The notes under the pieces were generated by a model. It did not search any database. It was not told where the DNA came from and saw only the letters and a list, made by a program, of their open reading frames with translations. 64,000 nucleotides of DNA. It comes from JABWBD01 sp040768665 (GTDB taxonomy: Bacteria > Planctomycetota > Planctomycetia > Pirellulales > Thermoguttaceae). Below, piece by piece: positions 27,101-33,759 of the stretch. Position numbers and translations under genes: made by a program. The stretch is from contig JAXGMN010000060.1 of assembly GCA_040768665.1 (NCBI GenBank), forward strand, positions 13,611 to 77,610, given 5' to 3'. The number at the start of each line of letters is the position of its first letter. The stretch's first letter is position 1.

Positions 27101-27456
27101 AGCAGCGGAACGTAGGCCACCGTCAGATCGTCATGATCCCAGACGAGATAATGGAACACCAGTTCAACCGGTTCGGACCAGGCCGCTCGCACAAACAAAC
27201 CTTCGTCAGGCAGCCCGGGCTCGAGTCGGACCTTGGCGGTGGCGACCTCCGGCACCGCCCGTGGCTGCCGGCGATGGATTTCCACCGGGTCAACATCTCG
27301 AATGACCCTGGCCGCCAACCGCGCAAGATGCTCACCGAGGGCGTTCGGGTCATGTCCCAGCGCAGAGATTTCCGGGTAGCGCAGCGGGATGCCGAGTTGA
27401 AGGCCGTTTTCATGGCTCAGCCAGGCAGTGTCGAGTTGGAGTTGTCGCAGCGGCAT
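24121..27456 (-). CDS. ClpB-like double AAA+ ATPase (first of three) with C-terminal extension
   Basis: About 1,111 residues from the ATG at 27456; a GTG at 27480 is also open, and neither has a strong ribosome site. The N-terminal ~210 residues (LDTAWLSHENGLQLGIPLRY to GLTVVRTEFQ) are a beta-rich region shared with the paralogues. AAA+ module 1 has GPSGVGKT near 233 but a degenerate Walker B (AIVHLGNLMELL), so it may bind but not hydrolyse ATP. Module 2 is complete: GPTGVGKT near 504, VVLLDEFEKAH near 568, IIMTSNLGS and YGARPIDRA. The C-terminal ~350 residues contain a coiled-coil-like stretch, then LALEFAGYLAQPWFALETG and RHRFVD, which recalls the GxHR strand of release-factor PCRF domains. 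It is the lead gene of the three-ATPase operon, downstream of a photolyase. Confidence 0.85.
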   Translation of the reverse strand: MPLRQLQLDTAWLSHENGLQLGIPLRYPEISALGHDPNALGEHLARLAARVIRDVDPVEIHRRQPRAVPEVATAKVRLEPGLPDEGLFVRAAWSEPVELVFHYLVWDHDDLTVAYVPLLGIAAIAEDRDELAQRAEREILLALRREKETTSLGRLYWLQRVVGLTVVRTEFQAEVRTPKQIALGEEEKTQKSPIAEVATDLCAMATPQVFERDALIATLAESFAGRVARSVLLVGPSGVGKTALVHELCRRRGDHGLGRTPFWTTSGARIVAGMCGFGMWQQRCQAICREAAKTKAIVHLGNLMELLQVGRSAASDEGVAEFLRPYLERGELLAIAECTEEQRTILERDVPGLVGAFSVVQVEPPSAKSNRMILRKTAAIWSRQRRVQLVGDALKTLDRLHNRYCTYSALPGRPLRFLRSLVDAAARNAEITAADVTAAFARETGLPRFLLDEEIPLNVETVRRWFAQRIIGQDSAIEVVVDILAAAKAALAQPARPIASLLFIGPTGVGKTEMARSLAEFLYRDRRRMVRIDMSEYADPLSIDRLIGGLDGSEGVLTSKVREQPFGVVLLDEFEKAHRRFFDLLLQVLGEGRLTDASGRLADFRNSVIIMTSNLGSESFGRGKIRLGGADGAPPPAADHFLRAVQEAVRPELFNRIDRIVLFLPLDQEALLAITREKLERLRRREGIRFRNVNVAFGDSLAAEIVRLAYDPRYGARPIDRAIERHVLAPLGTALNEYQGQIPLEAAVGASGRQIQVRVRADDGGSLADVRARLSDNSLAARAVKFRREAVSLLECRAACDLRTQLERLRSAELRRQKLIARASKAIRTLAPPDPVVQEKIASLEDLLGRIAQTAEGASHLEERILVALYQEQTARADGSERELTDRRDELDRLYLELFHRGLSQPDRFLVALYSPKPKPINALLHLYLAIARSRDYRVRSWRIVRGPTTGIAADRIVALAEPETGDAARGSAKGAARLEAICQENPIEFFSSEGAQIYGLALEFAGYLAQPWFALETGRHRFVDAAGMEDAIVDTASVPIAEYRPPDKIHMRTVMNSHPLRRVYDEKKQRVEDKASGRSQYWKGKQLEELLAPWFEEQLMKAARSWVHAY

Positions 27457-27495
27457 TGCGCGGGCATTCGAGCGGTGCACAGGTCGGGAGACTTG

Positions 27496-27535
27496 GAGCC
27501 TGTCCCCTTCTCCTCGCGAGGTTTGGGACAGGCTC
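27496..27535 (-). terminator. Hairpin after photolyase gene
   Basis: gagcctgtccc (27496-27506) pairs perfectly with gggacaggctc (27525-27535), and the middle cctcgcgagg is itself palindromic, giving a long stem right at the photolyase stop codon. No T-run follows, so it may be a Rho-assisted terminator or a processing or attenuation site before the ATPase operon. The arms are of the GGGGAC repeat type. Confidence 0.5.
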
Positions 27536-29022
27536 TAAGCATAGCGCTTGAGGTAGTTAGCGACGCGGAGCTTTCGTGCCGTGTTTTCGGAGCTCATATA
27601 ACGGATCTTCCCGAAGATCTTGCGCTCCGGGCCCCACGGCCGATCGTAACGGCCGAGGACCCAGAAGATCCCGGAGTAGGAATTCGGGTCCTCGCCGTCC
27701 AAGGCGTACTTGTTGTTCAGCTCGATCATCGTTTCCAAGGCTTCGCCGGGGTTCTCTGTCCACTCGAGGATTTTCTTGCCCCAAAGCATTCGCAGGTAGT
27801 TGTGGATGCGGCCTTCGCGGACGAGTTGCCTCTGGGCGGCGTTCCAGAGCGGGTCATGCGTGCGGGCATTTTTCAATTCCTCGAGAGAGTAGACGAAAGC
27901 GCGGCGATCGCGAGCATGGTGCGCGAGGGTGTCTTTCGCCCAATCGGGAAGCGATTCGTATTGGTCGTAGTCCGGCCGACGCGATGCGAAGTTGAACCCG
28001 ATCTCGCGCCAGGTCACCAGTTCGTCCAGGAATGCCTCCGCCGCGGCGCTCATGCCCCACCAGCCTTCACGGCTACCCGTCGGCTTTTCGGCAAGCTCGG
28101 CGGGAGACCAGGCTTCGCGTCTCGCCAGTTCGCGAAAAACCTCGTGCACGGAGAGATGGCCGAAATGGAGATAGGGCGATAAGCCGCTGGCGGCATCGGC
28201 GTCCGGGTCGTTCCGTCGCTCGGAATAATCGGAGAGCCTGTTTGCCAGAAAGTTGCGAAGACGTTTCGCCGCGGCAGCATGGCCCCCGCGCTCGCCGACC
28301 GAATCGAACTGCTGGTCGATTGGAAGCGCCGCCAATTCGTCGTCTTCTCCCCCAAGCATCGCATCCGACGCCGGGGGCCAGCGCCGGGTGAGCGTTGCCG
28401 GCAGAGACTTCAGTTTCTGCAGCTTTCCGCTCGAGATCGGATGCTTGCGAGGGAAATCGAGCAGATGCTCGGGCAGCGCTCGCTGGAGAAATCGCCGGAA
28501 GGAGTGCGCCGCGGTGAATGTCTTGTCGGTTGCTCGCAAGGGGAGGAGGCCGTTGGAATCGACCAGCTCGAGCGGGATGGAAAGATCCCGGGCGACGGCT
28601 GCCGTCTGCTCGGTCCATCGGCGAAGCGGGTATTCGTCGGTCACCGCAATGCAGCTTGTCTCAACCAGTGAAACGAGGAACTTTCGAATGTCTCCCGGTT
28701 GCGACTCGACGAAAGGATAGTATAGCGCGCCGAGGCGGCGAAAAGCGTCGGCCTGTTGTGCCATGCCGTCCAGCACGAAGCGGTGCCGGCGGCGACTGTC
28801 CCAGCGGTGTCCGCAGGGGAGATCCTCGACAATGACGAGGGGCTTGTCGAGTTCGACGGCCCAGTCCACCGCGCGCTGGAGACTGAAGTTGTACGTCGCT
28901 CGCCGACAGGCCTGCATCCAATAGAGAACGAACCGGCCGCGAGCGTTCACCGGCCGGTCGACCGGCCGGTGGACGCGGACCGCGGGGACGTGGCTCGAAG
29001 AGAGTCGAACGGTTGGGTTCAT
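27535..29022 (-). CDS. Deoxyribodipyrimidine photolyase, class II-like
   Basis: About 495 residues from the ATG at 29022, chosen because the protein then begins NPTVRLSSSHVPAVRVHRP, a typical photolyase lead-in; an upstream in-frame extension is signal-like but poorly supported. The N-terminal antenna-type domain shows FVLYWMQACRRATYNFSLQ, PLVIVEDLPCG and HRFVLDGMAQQ. The C-terminal FAD-binding helical domain shows YLHFGHLSVHEVF, EAFLDELVTWREIGFNF, HDPLWNAAQRQLV, LRMLWGKKILEW and, at the end, WVLGRYDRPWGPERKIFGKI then RYMS, the signature of class II CPD photolyases. It should repair UV cyclobutane dimers with light and FADH. It lies directly upstream of, and co-directional with, three ClpB-like ATPase genes. 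Confidence 0.9.
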   Translation of the reverse strand: MNPTVRLSSSHVPAVRVHRPVDRPVNARGRFVLYWMQACRRATYNFSLQRAVDWAVELDKPLVIVEDLPCGHRWDSRRRHRFVLDGMAQQADAFRRLGALYYPFVESQPGDIRKFLVSLVETSCIAVTDEYPLRRWTEQTAAVARDLSIPLELVDSNGLLPLRATDKTFTAAHSFRRFLQRALPEHLLDFPRKHPISSGKLQKLKSLPATLTRRWPPASDAMLGGEDDELAALPIDQQFDSVGERGGHAAAAKRLRNFLANRLSDYSERRNDPDADAASGLSPYLHFGHLSVHEVFRELARREAWSPAELAEKPTGSREGWWGMSAAAEAFLDELVTWREIGFNFASRRPDYDQYESLPDWAKDTLAHHARDRRAFVYSLEELKNARTHDPLWNAAQRQLVREGRIHNYLRMLWGKKILEWTENPGEALETMIELNNKYALDGEDPNSYSGIFWVLGRYDRPWGPERKIFGKIRYMSSENTARKLRVANYLKRYA

Positions 29023-29391
29023 GGCAGCGCTGATGAAAAGAGCGGACGCAACTAATCGTAAGTAAATGGGAGCGAAGATACAACGTCTTGCGGAGCCAGT
29101 CCCCTTTTTCATCACCCGCCCGCCGCAGCATCAAGCAGCCCGGCTGCTACCACAACGGCTTGGCGCCGCGAGAATCGGATAGCCGGCAGGCGCGTAAGGA
29201 TTACGATGGTTGGTCGGGAGAAACGGTTCGGGATCTGACAACAGAATAACCGTCCGGGGGGGCAATTGTGGGTTAGAGTTGTGAGAGGGGCCGGCAGGTT
29301 TGGCTGGGACTGGGACCCCGGCGAACGGAGGCTCCGCGGCCCTGCTGCCGGCTTCCCTTCGGGACGACGTGTTTCATTTCCACTCGCATCG
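29023..29391. other. Intergenic region between divergent genes
   Basis: No gene recognised. Near 29092-29110 a single arm of the GGGGAC repeat type (gagccagtcccctttttc) occurs without a clear partner. The region should hold the promoters of the photolyase and of the membrane-protein gene, but none stands out. Confidence 0.3.
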
Positions 29392-30054
29392 ATGAGAGCG
29401 CGGATGGTGCCGGATCGCAGCATTGACGCAAAGCGCGAATCGAACGATTCCCGGGCAACGGGCGTACCAGCGTGGGTCAGGCGGCTGGAGCCGATCGTAT
29501 GGGGCGCGTCGGTGATCCTGCCGGTGGCGCTGCTGACCGTCCTGGGAGTTTGTGCCGGTCGGCAGTACTGGCAGCAGTGGCATCGGCGGCCGGAGTCGTT
29601 TGCCCAGGGCTTGGGAAACGAGCCAACACGGCTGGGCCACCGGCCGGAGACGCCCGCAGATATGCGGTATGAAGCAGACGGGTGTGCTCATTTGGGCGAC
29701 TACAGCGTGAAACTGTACGATCCGGCCAACGGCACGACGCTTCGCGCCGACTTCACTTTGAGCGGCGAGACGGACTGCGCCGACCGGGCGTCGTTCGACG
29801 GCTGGATCGCCAGACACGGCCGCTTTCTGCGCGAACAGGTGATGGTCACGGTCCGCAATAGCAACCTGAAGGAACTCTCCGGATCGAAACAGGAGGCCCT
29901 GGAACGGAAGCTGGTCGCGCGCGTAAACCGTTCGCTGGGCAAGCCATTTCTGAAGTCGGTAAGATTCAAGAGCTACGTGCTTTATGAATCGGTGCGGAAT
30001 TCGGATTATGTGCTTTGGGAGGGAGCCGACGGCCGTGAGGCTATTCGCCAATGA
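29392..30054 (+). CDS. Single-pass membrane protein, FliL-like periplasmic domain
   Basis: About 220 residues. The start is uncertain (ATG at 29392 or 29404). One membrane segment, VWGASVILPVALLTVLGVCA, is followed by a soluble domain. The latter half (FLREQVMVTVRNSNLKELSG, ERKLVARVNRSLGKPFLKSV, RFKSYVLYES) has the strand-helix pattern and spacing of the FliL C-terminal domain (stomatin-like fold). No flagellar gene is nearby, so a flagellar role should not be assumed. The 3' end overlaps the convergent yjbQ-like gene by 14 bp. Confidence 0.6.
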   Translation: MRARMVPDRSIDAKRESNDSRATGVPAWVRRLEPIVWGASVILPVALLTVLGVCAGRQYWQQWHRRPESFAQGLGNEPTRLGHRPETPADMRYEADGCAHLGDYSVKLYDPANGTTLRADFTLSGETDCADRASFDGWIARHGRFLREQVMVTVRNSNLKELSGSKQEALERKLVARVNRSLGKPFLKSVRFKSYVLYESVRNSDYVLWEGADGREAIRQ

Positions 30055-30463
30055 TTTTTACCAAGACCCGCTTGGGTCGCCGGCCATCGAATTCGCCGTA
30101 AAAGATCTGCTCCCACGGACCGAAATCGAGTTTTCCGCGGGTGATGGCGACAACGACCTCGCGCCCCATGATCTGGCGTTTGTGATGGGCGTCGCCGTTG
30201 TCTTCGCCGGTGCGGTTGTGGCGGTAGGTCTGCGGGGAGGCGTCGAAGGGGGCGAGCTTTTCGAGCCAGTCCTTGTAGTCCTGATGCAGCCCCGGCTCGT
30301 CATCGTTGATGAAGACGGAGGCGGTAATGTGCATCGCATTGACCAGGCAAAGCCCCTCCTGAACGCCGCTCCTGGCCACCGCGTCCTCTACCTGCGAAGT
30401 GATGTTGATGAAGTCCATCCGCTTGGGCACAGTGAAGGTGAGATGTTCGGTCAGGGATTTCAT
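30041..30463 (-). CDS. yjbQ: YjbQ/UPF0047 family protein
   Basis: 140 residues, a usual length for UPF0047. The ATG follows GGGAGAAGAAG. Family motifs are clear: FTVPKRMDFINITSQVEDAV, GLCLVNAMHITASVFINDDE, RTGEDNGDAHHKRQIMGREV and the terminal FGPWEQIFYGEFDG with RVLVKIIGE. The conserved His and Asp residues form the metal/ligand site of the trimer. A member from E. coli has weak thiamine-phosphate synthase activity, but the physiological role is unsettled. It is a single-gene unit, convergent with the FliL-like gene. Confidence 0.92.
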   Translation of the reverse strand: MKSLTEHLTFTVPKRMDFINITSQVEDAVARSGVQEGLCLVNAMHITASVFINDDEPGLHQDYKDWLEKLAPFDASPQTYRHNRTGEDNGDAHHKRQIMGREVVVAITRGKLDFGPWEQIFYGEFDGRRPKRVLVKIIGE

Positions 30464-30529
30464 GCTTCTTCTCCCGATGAAGTCCGCTTGGAGCCTGCGG
30501 CTAAACAATTGTGGCGTGGGTGCGCGGTT

Positions 30530-30680
30530 TTCACGAACGAATCATTCAGACAGTGAACGCCACCACCGGCCCCGCGGCGGGTGGGGCGATGTTTGGCAAC
30601 TACGATTCACGAACGAATTATTCAAACTGTGAACGCCACCACCGGCCCCGTGCCGGTGGGGCGATGTTTGGCAACTACGA
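30530..30680. repeat. Two tandem copies of a 76-bp repeat
   Basis: ttcacgaacgaat begins both copies (30530-30605 and 30606-30680) and tttggcaactacga ends both. They differ at only a few positions. Each unit contains a palindrome around ccaccggccccg/ccggtgg that could fold. It lies upstream of both the yjbQ-like gene and the methyltransferase gene and occupies half of the 326-bp gap; nothing else was seen in that gap. Confidence 0.85.
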
Positions 30681-30789
30681 ACCGCCCCCCACCAACCGAC
30701 GTTTTGCACTTTGAGAAATTATAGACTTGGTCGACGGGAAACGCGAGCGGGCCTTGTCCGACGGCGGCCCAGAGTTTCTACTTTTCTGA

Positions 30790-31620
30790 ATGTTCTCCCC
30801 CGACGATTACAAATTGCTCGACTTCGGCGATGAACGTCGCCTCGAACGTTTTGGGCCAATGGTGCTGGACCGGCCGTCGCCCGTGGCCAGGGAGTTTGCC
30901 AAGGCCGATCCCGCGGCGTGGCAGCGGGCAGACGCGCGTTTTGATGCAGACTGGCAGTGCCGGCGCGAACTGCCCGTGCGGTGGACGATCGCCCACGGTC
31001 CTTTCGTGCTCGAACTCAAGCGGACGGAATTCGGACACTTGGGTGTTTTTCCCGAGCAGTCGGTAAATTGGGACTGGCTTGGGGAGCGGATCGCGCGGGC
31101 CGCCGGCCGGCTGAAGGTCTTGAATCTGTTTGCCTACACCGGCGGCAGTACCCTGGCAGCGGCCGCGGCGGGGGCGGAGGTCGTGCACGTCGACGCGGCC
31201 CGCAACGTCGTGGCATGGGCTCGTCGCAATGCGGAACTCTCCGGCCTGACCGACGCACCGATCCGCTGGATCGCCGACGACGCAATGAAGTTTGCTCGAC
31301 GGGAAGTGAAGCGAGGCAACCGCTACGACGCAGTGATCCTGGACCCGCCCAGCTACGGGCATGGTGCGCGCGGCGAGGTCTGGAGGCTTTCCAAACACCT
31401 GCCCAAGCTGCTGGCCCTGTGCAGCGAGTTGACCTCCGGACGGAGGCGATTCGCCCTATTGACCTGCCACACTCCGGGCTTTGGCCCCGAGCGGCTGGCG
31501 AGAATGCTTCAAGAGGCGCTAGACGGCATGGGAACGATCCATGCAAGCCGACTGACTTTGCGGGCAGCCACCGGGCGCGAACTGCCCTGCGGGGGCGTAG
31601 CGGTCTGGGAATCCGATTAA
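30790..31620 (+). CDS. Class I SAM-dependent rRNA methyltransferase (RlmI-like)
   Basis: 276 residues. The SAM-binding motif is LKVLNLFAYTGGSTLAAAAA, with the acidic ribose-binding site in VVHVDAARNVVAWARRNAEL. The catalytic-loop motif is AVILDPPSYGHGARGEVW. This arrangement matches the RlmI/RlmK-type cytosine-5/guanine methyltransferases, but the N-terminal PUA domain is absent and the protein is shorter. The likely role is base methylation of 23S rRNA; the position is not predictable. No clear ribosome site precedes the ATG. A bidirectional hairpin follows at 31707. Confidence 0.85.
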   Translation: MFSPDDYKLLDFGDERRLERFGPMVLDRPSPVAREFAKADPAAWQRADARFDADWQCRRELPVRWTIAHGPFVLELKRTEFGHLGVFPEQSVNWDWLGERIARAAGRLKVLNLFAYTGGSTLAAAAAGAEVVHVDAARNVVAWARRNAELSGLTDAPIRWIADDAMKFARREVKRGNRYDAVILDPPSYGHGARGEVWRLSKHLPKLLALCSELTSGRRRFALLTCHTPGFGPERLARMLQEALDGMGTIHASRLTLRAATGRELPCGGVAVWESD

Positions 31621-31706
31621 GAGGGAAGGGAAGCGCGAGACCGTCGCCTGCGGCCCCCCCGCTCGCTTAGGCGTGTGGCAGATGATCGCATCCTCTCACG
31701 ATTGCC

Positions 31707-31740
31707 ATCAGCCCGGCTGCTGGGAAGCAGCCGGGCTGAT
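31707..31740. terminator. Bidirectional terminator-like hairpin
   Basis: A perfect 15-bp stem, atcagcccggctgct and its complement, closes a GGGA loop between two convergent genes. There is no T-run on either side, so it may work with Rho or as a transcript-stabilising end. Confidence 0.65.
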
Positions 31741-31769
31741 ATGCGGGTAAATTCTCCTCTGCCGCTCGC

Positions 31770-33284
31770 TTACTTCACTTCCGGCGGTACGTTGCCATAG
31801 GTCCAGGGATTCGTCACCGGCGGGATTTCCGGCGGGACGGGCGGCTTGCCGGGCTTCATATCCTTGACCATGTCGATCGAGGCATCGAGGATTTTCCGGC
31901 CCGCGGCGACTTCCAGGTTGCTATAGCTGGTAAGCCGTGTTTCATAGCCGCCGCCATGCTCGCCGAGCGCCTCTTCCGTCGGGACATAGCCGACACAGCC
32001 ATTGGCTAACTCGACGGGGAACGTGTACTGGAAGGGGCTTTTCGTCTTGAGCTCCAGCCCATACTCAACAAACATTTCGGCCTGGTTCGTGACGAACATC
32101 GCGGGGCCGACCTGGATCGCCTGGACCTCGACTTCCTCAACGACCTCTTTCTTCAGAAGCGCATCCAGCAGCACGATCTCTTTGGCAAACGTCCACTCCG
32201 TCGCGCCGACGTCCTTCGCGGTTTTCTGGACCAACTCGCGGCATTCCGCGACCCGCGGCGGCGCGGGAACGCGATGGCCGATATCGAGGATTCGTGTCCG
32301 CGCGTCGAGGGGGCGCATGGCTCCGCGGTGCATGCTCAGCAGGACTTTCACCGCTTCGGCGCCCACGCGTCCGCCGACGATCGGCCCGTCAATGTTCGGG
32401 TACGGACTGAGATTGTCGACCTGAGTGATGTCGCCGCAGTCGCCCTGCAGGAACACGACGACCGCGTCCTGCCCGAGGGCTCCCCGGATCACCTGCTCCA
32501 TGTAGTAGATCCAGTTCGCCGAAAAGCCCTTCGCACCGCAGGTGGCATGACAGGCGTAGTTCACAATGCAGCCGAGCAACTTACCCTCCTTATCCCAGAC
32601 GCCGACGACGCCGACCTCAGGATCGATGGGCCCCGCCGGTTCGACGATCTCGGGATTCCGCTTGCCGGGATGGGTAAAGGTGCGACCGTTGTTCATGCGG
32701 AAGCGGCGGTTGAAAGCCACCTTGTCCTCGTGGCCGCACCCGACGCCGCACACGGCTTCGGCTCGCTTCTCGTTCGCCTGGCAGACGGCCTCGACGATCT
32801 GCTCGATCACGCGATTGAGGTACGCGGCGTCGGCACACGACGATTTCTCATACGCAAGTTGCTTGACGAGATCGTCGGCGTGGTCGTATTCGCCGGGCAG
32901 GATCATGCCGGTCGGACCGGAACTGTGCGAATGCGACGCACCGATCAGGACGGCCTCCGGCGAGATCCCGCAACGCTCGTAGATCTGCTTGCGAGCTTCC
33001 AGGGTGGTCTGCCGCCGGATCACCAGGGCGTCGATTCCGACGAGGGCAACGCGTTTCGTTCCGTCGTCGAACACGGCAGCCCGAACCTTGCAAGGATCCT
33101 GCACTGTCTTCACGTAGGATTTGCCGTAGCCTCCCGGTTTTTCCATGCCAGGCTCCGGCGTGATATCGGTTTCGGCAAAACCGACTTTCAGCAGATTGCC
33201 GGGCTCTTCTCCCAGCGAGCAGGCGGGCATCGCGAGGAGGGCCATGCAGACGAATCGGCACATTCCGAGGAGCGTTCGAGGCAT
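31770..33284 (-). CDS. Neutral/alkaline ceramidase-like secreted hydrolase
   Basis: 504 residues. The ATG follows AAAGGAG. The signal peptide is in the first ~25 residues (FVCMALLAMPACSLG). The mature part starts VGFAETDITPEPGMEKPGGY, typical of neutral ceramidase-like proteins. Zinc-site motifs are recognisable: IGASHSHSSGPTG, VNYACHATCG and FLQGDCGDITQVDN. Later conserved segments are FVTNQAEMFVEYGLEL and ELANGCVGYVPTEEALGEHG with GYETR. True ceramidases are longer and carry an extra C-terminal beta domain that is missing here, so the substrate may not be ceramide. It follows a MITE copy and is divergent from a sugar-isomerase-like gene. Confidence 0.8.
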   Translation of the reverse strand: MPRTLLGMCRFVCMALLAMPACSLGEEPGNLLKVGFAETDITPEPGMEKPGGYGKSYVKTVQDPCKVRAAVFDDGTKRVALVGIDALVIRRQTTLEARKQIYERCGISPEAVLIGASHSHSSGPTGMILPGEYDHADDLVKQLAYEKSSCADAAYLNRVIEQIVEAVCQANEKRAEAVCGVGCGHEDKVAFNRRFRMNNGRTFTHPGKRNPEIVEPAGPIDPEVGVVGVWDKEGKLLGCIVNYACHATCGAKGFSANWIYYMEQVIRGALGQDAVVVFLQGDCGDITQVDNLSPYPNIDGPIVGGRVGAEAVKVLLSMHRGAMRPLDARTRILDIGHRVPAPPRVAECRELVQKTAKDVGATEWTFAKEIVLLDALLKKEVVEEVEVQAIQVGPAMFVTNQAEMFVEYGLELKTKSPFQYTFPVELANGCVGYVPTEEALGEHGGGYETRLTSYSNLEVAAGRKILDASIDMVKDMKPGKPPVPPEIPPVTNPWTYGNVPPEVK

Positions 33285-33303
33285 TTGGGGTCTCCTTTGA
33301 GTT

Positions 33304-33443
33304 CGGGCAGGTGGAACCGTTCATGGGGCGGCCGGGGACTGGTCCATTTTTCGGCCGGTTCAGGCATTTTGGCGCGAAAGACATTCGCCGAAAACATGGA
33401 CCTGTCCCCCTCTCTGCTGTCCCGTGAACGGTTACGGGCAGGT
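33304..33443. mobile_element. MITE (family 1, copy 2) with 9-bp target duplication
   Basis: The element occupies 33313-33434 between direct repeats cgggcaggt at 33304-33312 and 33435-33443. Its ends are ggaaccgttca and tgaacggtta; the inner arms, ggactggtccatttttcggc and gccgaaaacatggacctgtc, match copy 1 (7781-7902) in the same order. It lies between divergent genes and may affect either promoter. No gene was seen in the rest of 33444-33759. Confidence 0.75.
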
Positions 33444-33759
33444 TGCGTCAGCCGGGATTGGAGACTTGATTGTCGGGCGGCTGTCGGGGGATGTCAAGGA
33501 AACCGCGAAGCAAGAGGCCCCAACTTTCCTGGCGCACGGCAGTTAAGACTGCTTGCACGATGCGCGCAACTGCGCAAGAACCGTTGCGCCAGGATTTACC
33601 GGGGGGAACCCGACCGCGTCGGCCGCGATATTCGCCGATCGCTCTTCCCCTTGGCCGAGCCTGCGGGCCTTGCAACGCTCGCTTGTTCCGTGCACGATAT
33701 TGGCGGCGGCACTCGTCGACCCCAAACAATACTCCACGACTTCACGAAAGGGCCCCGTG

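Noticed and set aside
18132..27456. Type VI secretion ClpV or housekeeping ClpB
   Set aside because: No T6SS genes are adjacent, the proteins lack the typical N- and M-domains, and three paralogues lie in tandem.
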